Shown here: piece after piece, positions 48,235-57,328 of the stretch | How the letters are laid out: each line of letters begins with the position of its first letter | How positions within the stretch are numbered: position 1 is the first letter of the stretch | Assembly (NCBI GenBank): GCA_965247615.1 | Contig: OZ252022.1 | Location: forward strand, 62,001-126,000 | Origin: G965197715 sp965247615 | GTDB taxonomy: Bacteria > Chloroflexota > Dehalococcoidia > Lucifugimonadales > UBA1127 | Length of the DNA stretch: 64,000 nt | Direction of reading: 5' to 3' | Notes under the pieces: model-generated | Told to the model about the DNA's origin: nothing | Database searches by the model: none | The model's input: the letters and a program-made list of their open reading frames with translations, nothing else | Translations under genes and position numbers: made by a program

Positions 48235-48264
48235 TTGACGGGCCCAATCTGCCGATGCTATAGT
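48235..48264 (+). promoter_or_regulatory. Promoter of the nuo operon
   Basis: TTGACG (48235-48240), an 18-nt spacer and TATAGT (48259-48264), with the expected start near 48271, about 30 nt before nuoA. The gap 48006-48234 shows nothing else. Confidence 0.7.
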
Positions 48265-48302
48265 GGCTCTCCGGATATCCTTGGGCCAAGAGGTTGAGGA
48301 CC

Positions 48303-48671
48303 GTGCCTGAAGGCTACGCCATCAACTACGCGGCGGTGGTCTTGGCGGCGGTGGTGGGAGTCGTGGCGATGGGGATCATGCTGGGCGCCAGCGCCCTCTT
48401 GGCCCCGCGGCGGCATTCCCTCCAAAAGGAACTCCCCTTCGAGTGCGGCATCGAGCCCACCCCCTTCGCTTGGTCTCAGATCCACATCCGCTACTACATC
48501 TTCGCCATCTTCTTCCTCATCTTTGACGTAGAAGCGGTGTTCCTCTTCCCCTGGGTGTTGGTCTTTCTGGAGACGGCGCCCTGGGTCTTCTATGAGATGC
48601 TCATATTCATTGCAGTGCTACTCTTTGGCGTGCTCTACGGGTGGCGGAAGGGAGTCCTCCAGTGGCGATAG
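48303..48671 (+). CDS. nuoA: NADH-quinone oxidoreductase subunit A
   Basis: A 122-residue membrane subunit with three predicted helices (about residues 8-33, 62-85 and 92-113). The first loop has FECGIEPTPFAWSQIHIRYY, which is typical of NuoA near the quinone site. GTG at 48303 follows TTGAGGA. It opens an 11-gene operon in the canonical order but without nuoEFG. It overlaps nuoB by 10 nt. Confidence 0.93.
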   Translation: MPEGYAINYAAVVLAAVVGVVAMGIMLGASALLAPRRHSLQKELPFECGIEPTPFAWSQIHIRYYIFAIFFLIFDVEAVFLFPWVLVFLETAPWVFYEMLIFIAVLLFGVLYGWRKGVLQWR

Positions 48672-49327
48672 AGAAGCAGCCGGCCGGAGAGGAGCCTCGG
48701 TCCTGGCAGGCTCGCGCGGTACCGTGGGGCAACCCCCTGGCCCCTGAGGCGCCGGGTGCCGGTTTCGGCGAAGGCAACCTTTCGCCTCCGGCCCCCTATC
48801 GCTCTGCCGCGCCGGGCGTGGTCACCATGCAGACGGAGCAGCTCTTCGCCCTCGCCAGAAAGAACTCCCTCTGGCCGCTGACCTTCGGCCTTGCCTGCTG
48901 CGCCATCGAGATGATGTCCACCTATATGGCCCATCACGACTTCGACCGCTTCGGCATCGTCACGTGGCCATCGCCCCGCCAGTCCGACGTCATGATCGTC
49001 GCCGGGACGGTGGTGAAGAAGATGGCGGACCCCATCCGGCTGCTCTACGAGCAGATGCCGGAGCCCCGCTGGGTCATCGCCATGGGCAGCTGCGCCAGCA
49101 ACGGCGGCCCCTACTACCGCTCCTACTCCGTGGTCATGGGCGTTGACCACATTGTTCCAGTGGACATCTATGTGCCCGGGTGCCCCCCAAGACCCGAGGC
49201 CCTCATGGACGGGATCTTGCGCCTCCAGCAGAAGATCCAGAACGATGCGAGGCAGTATGGCGGAACAAAGCCCAACCGCGGGGGAGCACCAGCCCTCCCG
49301 GCCGGCGACGGCAACACCCAGGCCTAG
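48662..49327 (+). CDS. nuoB: NADH-quinone oxidoreductase subunit B
   Basis: A 221-residue Fe-S subunit that carries cluster N2 next to the quinone site. Cluster ligands are the tandem Cys in LACCAIEMM, Cys in GSCASNGG and Cys in PGCPPRPE. Compared with the usual 160-190 residues, it has an N-terminal extension of about 60 residues rich in Pro/Gly/Ala. I chose the GTG at 48662, which follows GGAAGGGAG and overlaps the nuoA end. Its 3' end overlaps nuoC by 71 nt. Confidence 0.94.
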   Translation: MAIEKQPAGEEPRSWQARAVPWGNPLAPEAPGAGFGEGNLSPPAPYRSAAPGVVTMQTEQLFALARKNSLWPLTFGLACCAIEMMSTYMAHHDFDRFGIVTWPSPRQSDVMIVAGTVVKKMADPIRLLYEQMPEPRWVIAMGSCASNGGPYYRSYSVVMGVDHIVPVDIYVPGCPPRPEALMDGILRLQQKIQNDARQYGGTKPNRGGAPALPAGDGNTQA

Positions 49328-49820
49328 CACGGCGGCAGCTCAGCCCGGACCTACCCTGGACGCCAGGGGCGAGGCCCTCATGGCGCTGCTCGGCCGGCGG
49401 CTGGACTCGGCGTCCACCGAGATCACGTCCCTCTTGGACGAGGTGGCGGCCACGGTGAAGGCGGCCGACCTCCTGAACATCTGCTCCACGCTCAGGGAAG
49501 ACCCGGACCTATCCATGGACTACCTGCGCTGTCTCTCGGTAGTGGACTATGAGGTCTCCATGCAGGTCGTGTACCACCTGTGGTCGATGACGCATCGCCA
49601 CAAGATGGTCCTGAAGGTGAACACGGACTACGATGACCCGAAGGTGCCCTCCGTGACCTCGGTCTGGCAGGGCGCCGACTGGTTCGAGCGGGAGGGGCAC
49701 GACCTCTTCGGCGTCGTCTTCGAAGGACACCCGAACCCGAAGCCTCTACTGCTTTGGGAGGGCTTTGAGGGCTTCCCCGGCCGAAAGAGCTTCCCCTTTC
49801 ACGAATACGAAGAGTTTTAG
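49257..49820 (+). CDS. nuoC: NADH-quinone oxidoreductase subunit C
   Basis: A 187-residue peripheral-arm subunit with LRCLSVVDYEVSMQVVYHLWS, VTSVWQGADWFEREGHDLFGVVFEGHPN and a closing GRKSFPF, the 30-kDa signature. The ATG at 49257 starts inside nuoB and gives a Pro/Ala-rich tail of about 35 residues; a later GTG could be used. It ends 8 nt before the start of the protease-nuoD fused frame. Confidence 0.92.
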   Translation: MAEQSPTAGEHQPSRPATATPRPSTAAAQPGPTLDARGEALMALLGRRLDSASTEITSLLDEVAATVKAADLLNICSTLREDPDLSMDYLRCLSVVDYEVSMQVVYHLWSMTHRHKMVLKVNTDYDDPKVPSVTSVWQGADWFEREGHDLFGVVFEGHPNPKPLLLWEGFEGFPGRKSFPFHEYEEF

Positions 49821-49828
49821 CGGCATCC

Positions 49829-51322
49829 GTGCCAAGGACTACAGGGCAGCACGTGGGAACGTTCAAGGTAACGCTGCAAGTCGGAGACCCCCAGGGACGG
49901 CACTTCACACCGGTCGATGCCCTGGTGGATACAGGGGCCACCTACGCCACGCTGCCGGCCTCCTTGCTGCGCGGGCTGGGGGTCACTCCGCACGAGCGTG
50001 CGCCCTTCGAGCTTGCCGATGGCAGAATCGTTGAGCGCGACGTGGGCCGCACCTGGGTGCGCATAGACGGTCAGTCCGACCTGGTGCCCGTCGTCTTTGG
50101 CGATGAAGGCGCCGAACCCCTCCTGGGTGCGGTAACGCTGGAGGTCTTCCGGCTGGCCGTCGACCCCGTTCGCCAGAGGCTCGTATCCGTGCCCGGTCTC
50201 CTGAAGACCGAAGCGCGCCCCCTCGAGAACCTTGAAATGATGGTGAACCTGGGGCCGCAGCACCCCAGCACGCATGGGGTGTTCCGGGCGGTGCTGTGGG
50301 TGGACGGGGAACGCATCGTGGAGATGGAGCCCCACATCGGGTACCTGCACCGGGGGTCCGAAAAGCTGTCGGAAGGCGAGCTCTACCACCAGATCATCAC
50401 CCTTTTCGACCGCCTCGACTACATCGCCAACTTCAACAATGAGCTGGCCTTCTGCATGGCCGTGGAGAAGCTCATGGGGGTGGAGGTCCCGGAGCTGGCC
50501 GAGTACGTGCGCGTGATCCTGTGCGAGCTCAACCGCGTCGCCAGCCACTTCCTCTTCTATGGCACTTTTGGCCTGGACGCCGGGGCAATGACCCCGGTTA
50601 TGTACGGCTTCCGGGAGCGAGAGCGCATCCAGCGCCTCTTCGAGGCCGTCAGCGGCGCCCGAATGATGCACAACTACTTCCGCATTGGCGGGATCAAGGA
50701 GGTCCCGCCAGCGGACTTTGCCCAGCGGGTCGCGGACATCCTCCCGGACTTGGAGCAGGGTCTGGCAGAGTGCGACCGTCTCCTGACCCAGAACGAGGTC
50801 TTCGTGGCGCGCACCCGCAACGTCGGCGTCATTTCACAGAAGCAGGCCATCGCCCTCGCCATGAGCGGCCCATCGCTTCGCTCCACCGGGATCCCCTACG
50901 ATATCCGTGTCGTGGAGCCCTACTCGGTATACAACCGCTTTGAGTTCGACATCCCCGTAGGTCACGCCGGCGACTCCTGGGACCGCTACGCCATTCGTAT
51001 CGAGGAGATACGCCAGTCCTTGAGGATCCTTCACCAGGCCCTGGAGCAGTTGCCGGACGGCGGGCCGATCATGGCCCCGGGAGTGCGGCGGCTTCCCAGG
51101 CCCCCAAAGGGCGAGGTGTACGTGCGGACGGAGAGCCCCCGGGGGGAGTTCGGCGTGTACATCGTCAGCAACGGCGACAACAAGCCGTATCGGGTCAAGG
51201 TGCGCGCGCCGTCCTTCGCCAACCTTCAATCCCTGGGCGTGCTGCTGCGGGACGCGTACATTGCCGATGCCGTCATCATCCTCGGCTCCCTGGACATCGT
51301 TCTGGGTGAGGTGGACCGCTGA
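49829..51322 (+). CDS. nuoD: Aspartic protease domain-NuoD fusion
   Basis: One uninterrupted 497-residue frame. Residues 1-125 match a clan AA (retropepsin-like) aspartic protease module: VDALVDTGATYATLP with catalytic Asp34-Thr-Gly, RTWVRIDG, and EPLLGAVTLEVFRLAVDPVRQRLVSVPG, which is how free-standing family members end. From about residue 134 it is a normal NuoD: LGPQHPSTHGVFR, EPHIGYLHRGSEKL, and a C-terminus ending LGSLDIVLGEVDR. There is no stop between them. An internal ATG at 50237 (residue 137) could start a plain NuoD of 361 residues, but has no clear ribosome site. The start is GTG at 49829 or GTG at 49853, which gives VGTFKVTLQVGD. NuoD with NuoB forms the quinone-reducing site. 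Confidence 0.88.
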   Translation: MPRTTGQHVGTFKVTLQVGDPQGRHFTPVDALVDTGATYATLPASLLRGLGVTPHERAPFELADGRIVERDVGRTWVRIDGQSDLVPVVFGDEGAEPLLGAVTLEVFRLAVDPVRQRLVSVPGLLKTEARPLENLEMMVNLGPQHPSTHGVFRAVLWVDGERIVEMEPHIGYLHRGSEKLSEGELYHQIITLFDRLDYIANFNNELAFCMAVEKLMGVEVPELAEYVRVILCELNRVASHFLFYGTFGLDAGAMTPVMYGFRERERIQRLFEAVSGARMMHNYFRIGGIKEVPPADFAQRVADILPDLEQGLAECDRLLTQNEVFVARTRNVGVISQKQAIALAMSGPSLRSTGIPYDIRVVEPYSVYNRFEFDIPVGHAGDSWDRYAIRIEEIRQSLRILHQALEQLPDGGPIMAPGVRRLPRPPKGEVYVRTESPRGEFGVYIVSNGDNKPYRVKVRAPSFANLQSLGVLLRDAYIADAVIILGSLDIVLGEVDR

Positions 51323-52485
51323 TGGAGTACTGGGAGGCGTTGCAGGCGCTGGTCCAGGGAGGAGTGAAGGGAATCACCTTCCCCGTCACGGCCCTCCTCG
51401 GTACGGTCGTCGGGGCGCTGGTGATACTGCTCTTCATCCTGCTGACCTTCCTGTCCGTCGTCGTGCTGTCCCTGACGTGGCTGGAACGGAAGCTCCTGGG
51501 TAGGCTCCAGATGCGCATGGGGCCGATGCGCGTCGGTCCCCACGGGCTGCTGCAGCCCATTGCGGACGCTCTGAAGCTCGTAACCAAGGAAGACATCATG
51601 CCCGGCTGGGTGGACAAGGGCGTCTTCTGGGTGGCGCCCTTGGCCGTGTTCGTGCCCAGCTTCGTCATCTGGGTCACCGTGCCCTTAGCGCCGGGCCTGG
51701 TGCTGCGCGACATGGAATTGGGCCTCCTGTACGTCATCGCCTTCTCCATTCTCTCCATCCTTGGCCTGATGATGGCGGGCTGGGGCTCCGCCAACAAGTA
51801 CGGGGTGCTGGGGTCCCTACGCGCCGTAGCCCAGCTCATCAGCTATGAGATCCCCATAATCGCGGTAGCGCTGAGCATCGCGGCGCTGGCGGGATCGCTG
51901 AACCTGGTTGAGATCGTGACGGAGCAGTCAACCCTGCCCTACGCCCTCATCCAGCCCCTGGGCCTCTTCATCTTCGTCACGGCGGGACTGGCGGAGCTGG
52001 GGCGGACCCCCTTCGACATCTATCACGCCGAGTCTGAGATCGTGGGCGGGCCCTTCGTGGACTACAGCGGCGCTCATTGGTCCATCTTCTTCCTGGCCGA
52101 GTACATCAACACCTTCCTCATCGCGAGCCTCGTCACGCTGCTGTTCCTGGGGGGCTGGTCAGGCCCCCTCCTTCCGGATCTGGCGTGGTTCTTCATCAAG
52201 GTGTATGCCGTGATCATGGTCATCTTCTGGTTCCGGGGCACCTTTCCGCGTTTCCGCATCGACCAGCTCATGCGGCTGGCGTGGCAGGTCCTGGTGCCCC
52301 TCTCCTTCTTGAACCTGGTCATGACGGCGGCAGTGCTCTTCTATGGCCTGCCAACGTGGGTCCTGACGCTGATGGGGCTGGCAGTTCTGGCGGCACTGTT
52401 CACAGCCGTGACGCGGTGGGGACCGGGGCGCACGCCCAAACCGGCCCTGACACTGGTGCCCGCCCGGGAGGCGAGACGTGTTTAA
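51322..52485 (+). CDS. nuoH: NADH-quinone oxidoreductase subunit H
   Basis: A 387-residue membrane subunit with about eight helices. Family marks are LERKLLGRLQMRMGPMRVGP near the N-terminus and the loop AELGRTPFDIYHAESEIVGG, which forms part of the quinone channel. The ATG at 51322 overlaps the nuoD stop (TGATG). It connects the peripheral arm to the proton-pumping subunits. Confidence 0.96.
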   Translation: MEYWEALQALVQGGVKGITFPVTALLGTVVGALVILLFILLTFLSVVVLSLTWLERKLLGRLQMRMGPMRVGPHGLLQPIADALKLVTKEDIMPGWVDKGVFWVAPLAVFVPSFVIWVTVPLAPGLVLRDMELGLLYVIAFSILSILGLMMAGWGSANKYGVLGSLRAVAQLISYEIPIIAVALSIAALAGSLNLVEIVTEQSTLPYALIQPLGLFIFVTAGLAELGRTPFDIYHAESEIVGGPFVDYSGAHWSIFFLAEYINTFLIASLVTLLFLGGWSGPLLPDLAWFFIKVYAVIMVIFWFRGTFPRFRIDQLMRLAWQVLVPLSFLNLVMTAAVLFYGLPTWVLTLMGLAVLAALFTAVTRWGPGRTPKPALTLVPAREARRV

Positions 52486-53017
52486 TTGCCTCAAAGGACT
52501 CCTCATCACCCTGCGCACCACGCTGAGACGGCCGGTGACGGCCGAGTACCCCAAGCAGCACATCCCCGTCCAGGACCGTTACATGGGTTTCCCGGCGCTG
52601 ACGTGGGACGACAAGATCGGCGAACCGTACTGCGTGGCCTGCATGGTCTGCATCCGCGAGTGCCCCACGCAGTGCATGTCGGCCACCATGATCGACAACC
52701 CCCTGCACAAGGAAAAGAAGAGCCACCGTCGCAAGATAGTGGAAAGCTTCGAGATCAACCTGGGCCGCTGCATCGTGTGCGGGATCTGCGAAGAGGTGTG
52801 CAACTTCGACGCCATCACCATGAGCCACGAGCACGAGATCAGCACCTACGTCCGCAACGGCCGCCGCGTCGACATGCCCATCCTGCTGGAGAAGGGCCGC
52901 CAGTTCCAGGAGGAGTCGGGATGGCGCCCGCCGACGGAGCTGGCGAAGGAGGCCGCGGCCCAGGCCGCGGAAGCGGCCGCTGTCACCGCCCCCGACGCCC
53001 AAAAGGAGGGCGCTTGA
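52478..53017 (+). CDS. nuoI: NADH-quinone oxidoreductase subunit I
   Basis: A 179-residue ferredoxin-like subunit with two [4Fe-4S] motifs, CVACMVCIRECP and CIVCGICEEVCN, for clusters N6a and N6b. GTG at 52478 overlaps the end of nuoH by 8 nt. The Ala-rich C-terminal tail (from about residue 150) is longer than usual. In complexes without NuoEFG this subunit is the likely entry point for electrons from ferredoxin or another donor. Confidence 0.95.
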   Translation: MFNCLKGLLITLRTTLRRPVTAEYPKQHIPVQDRYMGFPALTWDDKIGEPYCVACMVCIRECPTQCMSATMIDNPLHKEKKSHRRKIVESFEINLGRCIVCGICEEVCNFDAITMSHEHEISTYVRNGRRVDMPILLEKGRQFQEESGWRPPTELAKEAAAQAAEAAAVTAPDAQKEGA

Positions 53018-53499
53018 GCCTCGAGCTCGTCATCTTCGCCCTTGTATCCGCCGTCGCTCTTGGCGGCGGGCTCGGCGTTGTGGCGAGCAAGAACGTGGCC
53101 CACGCCGCCATCTTCCTCCTGATGTCCCTGGCGGCGGTGGCTGGAATCTTCGTGCTGCTCCTGGCCGAGTTCCTGGCCCTAGTCCAGATCCTGATCTACG
53201 GCGGCGCCGTGGTCATCGTCCTCCTCTTTGCGCTCATGCTCACGCGGCAGGAGGAGTTTGCAAGGATACGGGACAACGCGCAGCGCCCCCTTGCTTTAGT
53301 CGCGGCCCTGGCCGTGCTGGGGGTGATCGCCGCGGCCCTGGTGTTCTCCCGCGTCCCCACCCAGGAGCTGCAGCGGCCCAGCGCCGAGGAGATCGGCGGG
53401 GTGCTGTTCACGCAGTGGGCCATCCCCTTCGAGGTCGCCTCCCTGGTCTTGCTGGTGGCCCTCGTGGGGGCCATCATCATCGCCCGGGAGCGCCCATGA
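53014..53499 (+). CDS. nuoJ: NADH-quinone oxidoreductase subunit J
   Basis: A 161-residue subunit with five predicted helices and the NuoJ stretch FLALVQILIYGGAVVIVLLFALML. TTG at 53014 overlaps the nuoI stop and has AGGAGGG at good spacing. No better ATG or GTG exists nearby. Together with NuoK it contributes to proton transfer in the membrane arm. Confidence 0.92.
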   Translation: MSLELVIFALVSAVALGGGLGVVASKNVAHAAIFLLMSLAAVAGIFVLLLAEFLALVQILIYGGAVVIVLLFALMLTRQEEFARIRDNAQRPLALVAALAVLGVIAAALVFSRVPTQELQRPSAEEIGGVLFTQWAIPFEVASLVLLVALVGAIIIARERP

Positions 53500-53563
53500 A
53501 GCCGCCGTTTGGCATGGCGCGGCCTTCTCGCGTCGCGAGCCGCCGGCAGGGAAGGGGTAGCGA

Positions 53564-53869
53564 GTGGAGCTGATCTACATAGAGCTGCTCAGCGCAGCCC
53601 TGTTCTCCCTTGGGCTCTATGGGGTGCTGGCGCGGCGGAACGCCGTTCTCGTACTCATGTCAATTGAGCTCATGCTCAACGCCGTGAACATCAACCTCGT
53701 CGGCTACGCAGCCTTCCTGGACCCTGGACGGCTCACGGGCCAGATCATCGCCATCTTTGTCATCACCGTGGCCGCCGCGGAGGTGGGCCTAGCCCTGGCC
53801 ATCATCCTGCGACTCTACCGCGCGAAGGGGGCGGCAAACCTGGATGAGGTCGACATTATGAAGGGGTAA
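53564..53869 (+). CDS. nuoK: NADH-quinone oxidoreductase subunit K
   Basis: A 101-residue subunit with three helices and the conserved Glu residues in MSIELMLNAVNIN and VAAAEVGLALA that take part in proton transfer. GTG at 53564 follows GGAAGGGG. The 64-nt gap from nuoJ is the first non-overlapping junction after nuoD. Confidence 0.94.
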   Translation: MELIYIELLSAALFSLGLYGVLARRNAVLVLMSIELMLNAVNINLVGYAAFLDPGRLTGQIIAIFVITVAAAEVGLALAIILRLYRAKGAANLDEVDIMKG

Positions 53870-53956
53870 GCAGTCGAACGCCCCCGCGCCAGGATTGCCG
53901 AAGAATAAGCGGACGACGCAAAGGGAGGAAGGCTTGAGTACACGGGAAGCAGATAC

Positions 53957-55789
53957 ATGGAGCTAGCCTGGCTGGCGCCCGTACTGAGCGCCGGCGCATT
54001 CATACTCATCGTCACCGTCGGCCGCGTCCTGCCCCGTCAGGGCGCCTTTCTTGCGCCCCTGGCGGTGCTGACCAGCTTTGTCCTTTTCTGGGTGGCGCTC
54101 ACCGACCTTCTGGATAATGGTCCGGCATCCTTTAGCTTCGAGTGGCTCACCACGGGCGGGAGCGTCCTCAGCTGGGGCGTGCGCATAGACCCACTGTCCG
54201 TGATCATGCTGGGCCTGGTCAGCTTCGTGGCCCTGGGGGTCCAGGTCTACTCCTGGTCGTACATGGCGCACGAGGAGCGCTTCGGGTGGTACTTCGCCGC
54301 CCACGCGCTCTTCGCAGCTTCCATGCTCACACTGGTCATGGCGGACAACCTCCTCCTCCTCTACATCGCCTGGGAGCTGGTCGGTCTGTGCTCCTACCTC
54401 CTCATCGGCTACTGGTACGAGCGGCGCTCCGCCGCCGAGGCGGCCAAGAAGGCCTTCATTACGACGCGCATCGGTGACGTGGGCCTGCTCATCGGCGTCA
54501 TCCTCCTCTTCCGCGAGACCGGCACGTTCAGCATCACCGCCATCCTGGATGCCGCCGGGTCCGGCGCCATCTCTTCCGGCATGATCACGGCGTCCGCGGT
54601 GCTGCTCTTCCTGGGCGCCATGGGCAAGTCGGCCCAGTTCCCGCTGCACGTATGGCTCCCGGACGCCATGGAGGGCCCCACCCCCGTGAGCGCCCTCATC
54701 CACGCCGCCACCATGGTGGTGGCTGGTGTCTTCCTTGTAGCCCGCATGCTTCCACTTTTCGAGCTCTCCTCAACTGCCATGTCGCTGGTGGCAGTCATCG
54801 GCATCATTACGGCCCTCATGGCAGGCTCCATGGCCCTGGTGATGACAGACCTGAAGCGCATCCTCGCCTATTCCACGGTGAGCCACCTGGGCTTCATGAT
54901 GCTGGCCCTGGGGGCAGGCGGGTTCACGGCAGCCATCTTCCACATGCTGGCCCACGCCTTTGCGAAGGCGATGCTCTTCCTCAGCGCCGGCAGTGTCAGC
55001 CACGCCATCGACAAGCTGGACATCCGCGAGATGGGCGGCCTCGCGGGCAGAATGCCGGCCACGGCATTCTGCTTTACCGTGGGCGCCCTGGCATTGGGAG
55101 GACTGCCGCCCTTGAGCGGCTTCTTCAGCAAGGACGAGATCCTGCTGGCGGTACAGGGGGGGCTCAATCCCATCTTCCTGGTCCTGGCCCTGGCGGCCGC
55201 CTTCCTCAGCGCACTGTACATGGCCCGCGCCCTGTTCGCCGTCTTCTTCGGGCGGCTCAAGGCTGCCAACGCCGGCGCCCACGAGTCCCCCCTCCTCATG
55301 CTGGCGCCCATGCTGGTGATGGCGCTCCTCACGCTGTTCCTGGGAGCGCTTGCCTTCTGGTTGGGCGACTTCCTCTACTCACACGAGCCCGAACCCTTCC
55401 ACTTCAACCCCGCCCTTGCGGCCATCTCCCTGATCATCGCGGCGGCGGGATTCGCCGTGGGATGGCTGGCCTACGTTCGCGGGAGCATTCAGCCCGGCCG
55501 GATTATCGACCGCTTTCCCGGCGTGCACCGCATTGTTGCCCGGGCCTACTACATGGACGAAGCCTACCAGTGGGTCATCGACCGCGCGGTGCTGGCCTTC
55601 AGCAGGCTCGTGGCGCTCTTCGACCGCCGCGTGATCAACGACATAGGCGTCAACGGCACCGGACAGTCCGTGGTCCAGTCTGGCCGCAGCTTGCGCGCCC
55701 ATGTGACGGGCAAGGTGTACAACTATGCTATGGGCATGTCCCTGGGGGTCCTGGGGTTGGCGTTACTCTGGTGGCTAGCGATGCGCTAG
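53957..55789 (+). CDS. nuoL: NADH-quinone oxidoreductase subunit L
   Basis: A 610-residue antiporter-like subunit of about 16 helices. Motifs are WELVGLCSYLLIGYW, FLGAMGKSAQFPLHVWLPDAMEGPTPVSALIHAATMV-like segments (split here at GPTPVSALIHAATMV), and HAFAKAMLFLSAGS. The lateral helix and final helix are included. The ATG at 53957 has a modest site. It is the largest proton-translocating subunit. Confidence 0.96.
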   Translation: MELAWLAPVLSAGAFILIVTVGRVLPRQGAFLAPLAVLTSFVLFWVALTDLLDNGPASFSFEWLTTGGSVLSWGVRIDPLSVIMLGLVSFVALGVQVYSWSYMAHEERFGWYFAAHALFAASMLTLVMADNLLLLYIAWELVGLCSYLLIGYWYERRSAAEAAKKAFITTRIGDVGLLIGVILLFRETGTFSITAILDAAGSGAISSGMITASAVLLFLGAMGKSAQFPLHVWLPDAMEGPTPVSALIHAATMVVAGVFLVARMLPLFELSSTAMSLVAVIGIITALMAGSMALVMTDLKRILAYSTVSHLGFMMLALGAGGFTAAIFHMLAHAFAKAMLFLSAGSVSHAIDKLDIREMGGLAGRMPATAFCFTVGALALGGLPPLSGFFSKDEILLAVQGGLNPIFLVLALAAAFLSALYMARALFAVFFGRLKAANAGAHESPLLMLAPMLVMALLTLFLGALAFWLGDFLYSHEPEPFHFNPALAAISLIIAAAGFAVGWLAYVRGSIQPGRIIDRFPGVHRIVARAYYMDEAYQWVIDRAVLAFSRLVALFDRRVINDIGVNGTGQSVVQSGRSLRAHVTGKVYNYAMGMSLGVLGLALLWWLAMR

Positions 55790-55813
55790 GAGACTGAGAG
55801 GGTCACGGAGCCG

Positions 55814-57307
55814 ATGACCTTCATCGACCAATACCTGCTGCTGGTGATGATAGCGCTGCCCTTCGCGGGAGCGTTGATCATCGCGTTTGTACCGCGCGAC
55901 CGCCCTCAGGATGCGCATCGCCTGGTCCGGGTGGTGGCCACCGTTGGTCTGCCACTGTCCGTGTACGCCTTCTTTGCCTACGACTCGGCGCAGGGCGGTC
56001 TCCAGCTCACCCAGCAGTTCGACTGGCTGCCCTCACTGGGCGTGACGTTCAGCCTTGGCCTCACGGGCATCACGGCGCCGCTGTTCCTGCTCACGGGGGT
56101 CGTTTTCTTTTGCGGTGTTCTGGTCTCATGGAACGTCCAGGACCGCTCCAAGGAGTTCTTCCTGTGGCTCATGCTGCTGGTCACCGGGGTGTACGGGGTC
56201 TTCGCCAGCGTGGACCTCTTCTTCTTCTTCTTCTTCTACGAGTTGGCCGTGGTCCCGATGTACCTCCTCATTGGGGTCTGGGGCAGTACCACGGACTTCG
56301 GGGCATTCGTGCGCACCAAAGAGTACGGAGCCCTGAAGCTGGTGCTCTATCTGGTGGCTGGCAGTGTGCTGGTGTGGGTGGCCATCATCGCCATGTGGGT
56401 GGAGGGCGGGCACACCCTGAGCATGCTCGAGCTGGAGCAGGCCTCCTTCAGCCGATCGTTCCAGATCATCTTCTTCCCGCTGATCATGGTGGGGTTCGGG
56501 ATCCTGGCCGGCCTGTGGCCGTTCCACACCTGGTCACCAGACGGCCACGTGGCCGCGCCCACGGCCGTCAGCATGCTCCACGCAGGGGTGCTGATGAAGC
56601 TGGGCGCCTTCGGGATCCTGCGCGTGGGCATGGTGCTGCTTCCAGAGGGCGCCCAGGTCTGGGCCCCGGTCCTCATCGGCCTTGGGACCGTTAACGTGAT
56701 GTACGGCGCCGTCTCCGCCCTGGCGCAGCGAGACCTCAAGTACGTCGTCGGCTACTCCAGCGTGAGCCACATGGGCTACGTGCTCATGGGGCTTGCGACG
56801 CTCAACGTCACCGGCATCAACGGCGCCGTGCTCCAGATGTTCTCCCACGGCATCATGACGGCCCTCTTCTTCGCTCTCGTGGGCTTCATCTACGACCGCG
56901 CCCATGTCCGCGACATCGGTGTCCTGGAGGGCCTGGCCAAGCGGATGGGAGTCACCGCCTCCTTCTTCGCCGTGGCCGGGCTCGCGTCCCTGGGCCTTCC
57001 CGGCCTGAGCGGATTCGTCGCCGAGTTCCTGGTCTTCCTGGGCACGTTCCAGACGTACCCGGTGGCCGGCGTGTTCGCCGTCATCGGCGCGGCGATCACA
57101 GCGGTCTACATCCTCCGCCTGGTGGCCAAGGTCTTCTTTGGGCCCCTGGACCCCCGCTGGGCGGGACTGACCGACGCCACGCGGCTGGAGCTTGGCGCCA
57201 CCACCCTGCTGGTGTTTTTCCTGGCGCTCTGGGGCCTCTATCCGTGGTACATCATGAAGGTCATCGACAGCGCAGTGGTGCCGGTGGTCGCGGCCATTGG
57301 CGGCTAG
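55814..57307 (+). CDS. nuoM: NADH-quinone oxidoreductase subunit M
   Basis: A 497-residue antiporter-like subunit with FFFFYELAVVPMYLLIG and WPFHTWSPDGHVAAPTAVSM followed by LHAGVLMKLG, and YSSVSHMGYVLMG. ATG at 55814 is 24 nt after nuoL. It forms a proton channel in the membrane arm. Confidence 0.96.
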   Translation: MTFIDQYLLLVMIALPFAGALIIAFVPRDRPQDAHRLVRVVATVGLPLSVYAFFAYDSAQGGLQLTQQFDWLPSLGVTFSLGLTGITAPLFLLTGVVFFCGVLVSWNVQDRSKEFFLWLMLLVTGVYGVFASVDLFFFFFFYELAVVPMYLLIGVWGSTTDFGAFVRTKEYGALKLVLYLVAGSVLVWVAIIAMWVEGGHTLSMLELEQASFSRSFQIIFFPLIMVGFGILAGLWPFHTWSPDGHVAAPTAVSMLHAGVLMKLGAFGILRVGMVLLPEGAQVWAPVLIGLGTVNVMYGAVSALAQRDLKYVVGYSSVSHMGYVLMGLATLNVTGINGAVLQMFSHGIMTALFFALVGFIYDRAHVRDIGVLEGLAKRMGVTASFFAVAGLASLGLPGLSGFVAEFLVFLGTFQTYPVAGVFAVIGAAITAVYILRLVAKVFFGPLDPRWAGLTDATRLELGATTLLVFFLALWGLYPWYIMKVIDSAVVPVVAAIGG

Positions 57308-57328
57308 GACGATCAGAGGAGACGGCGA

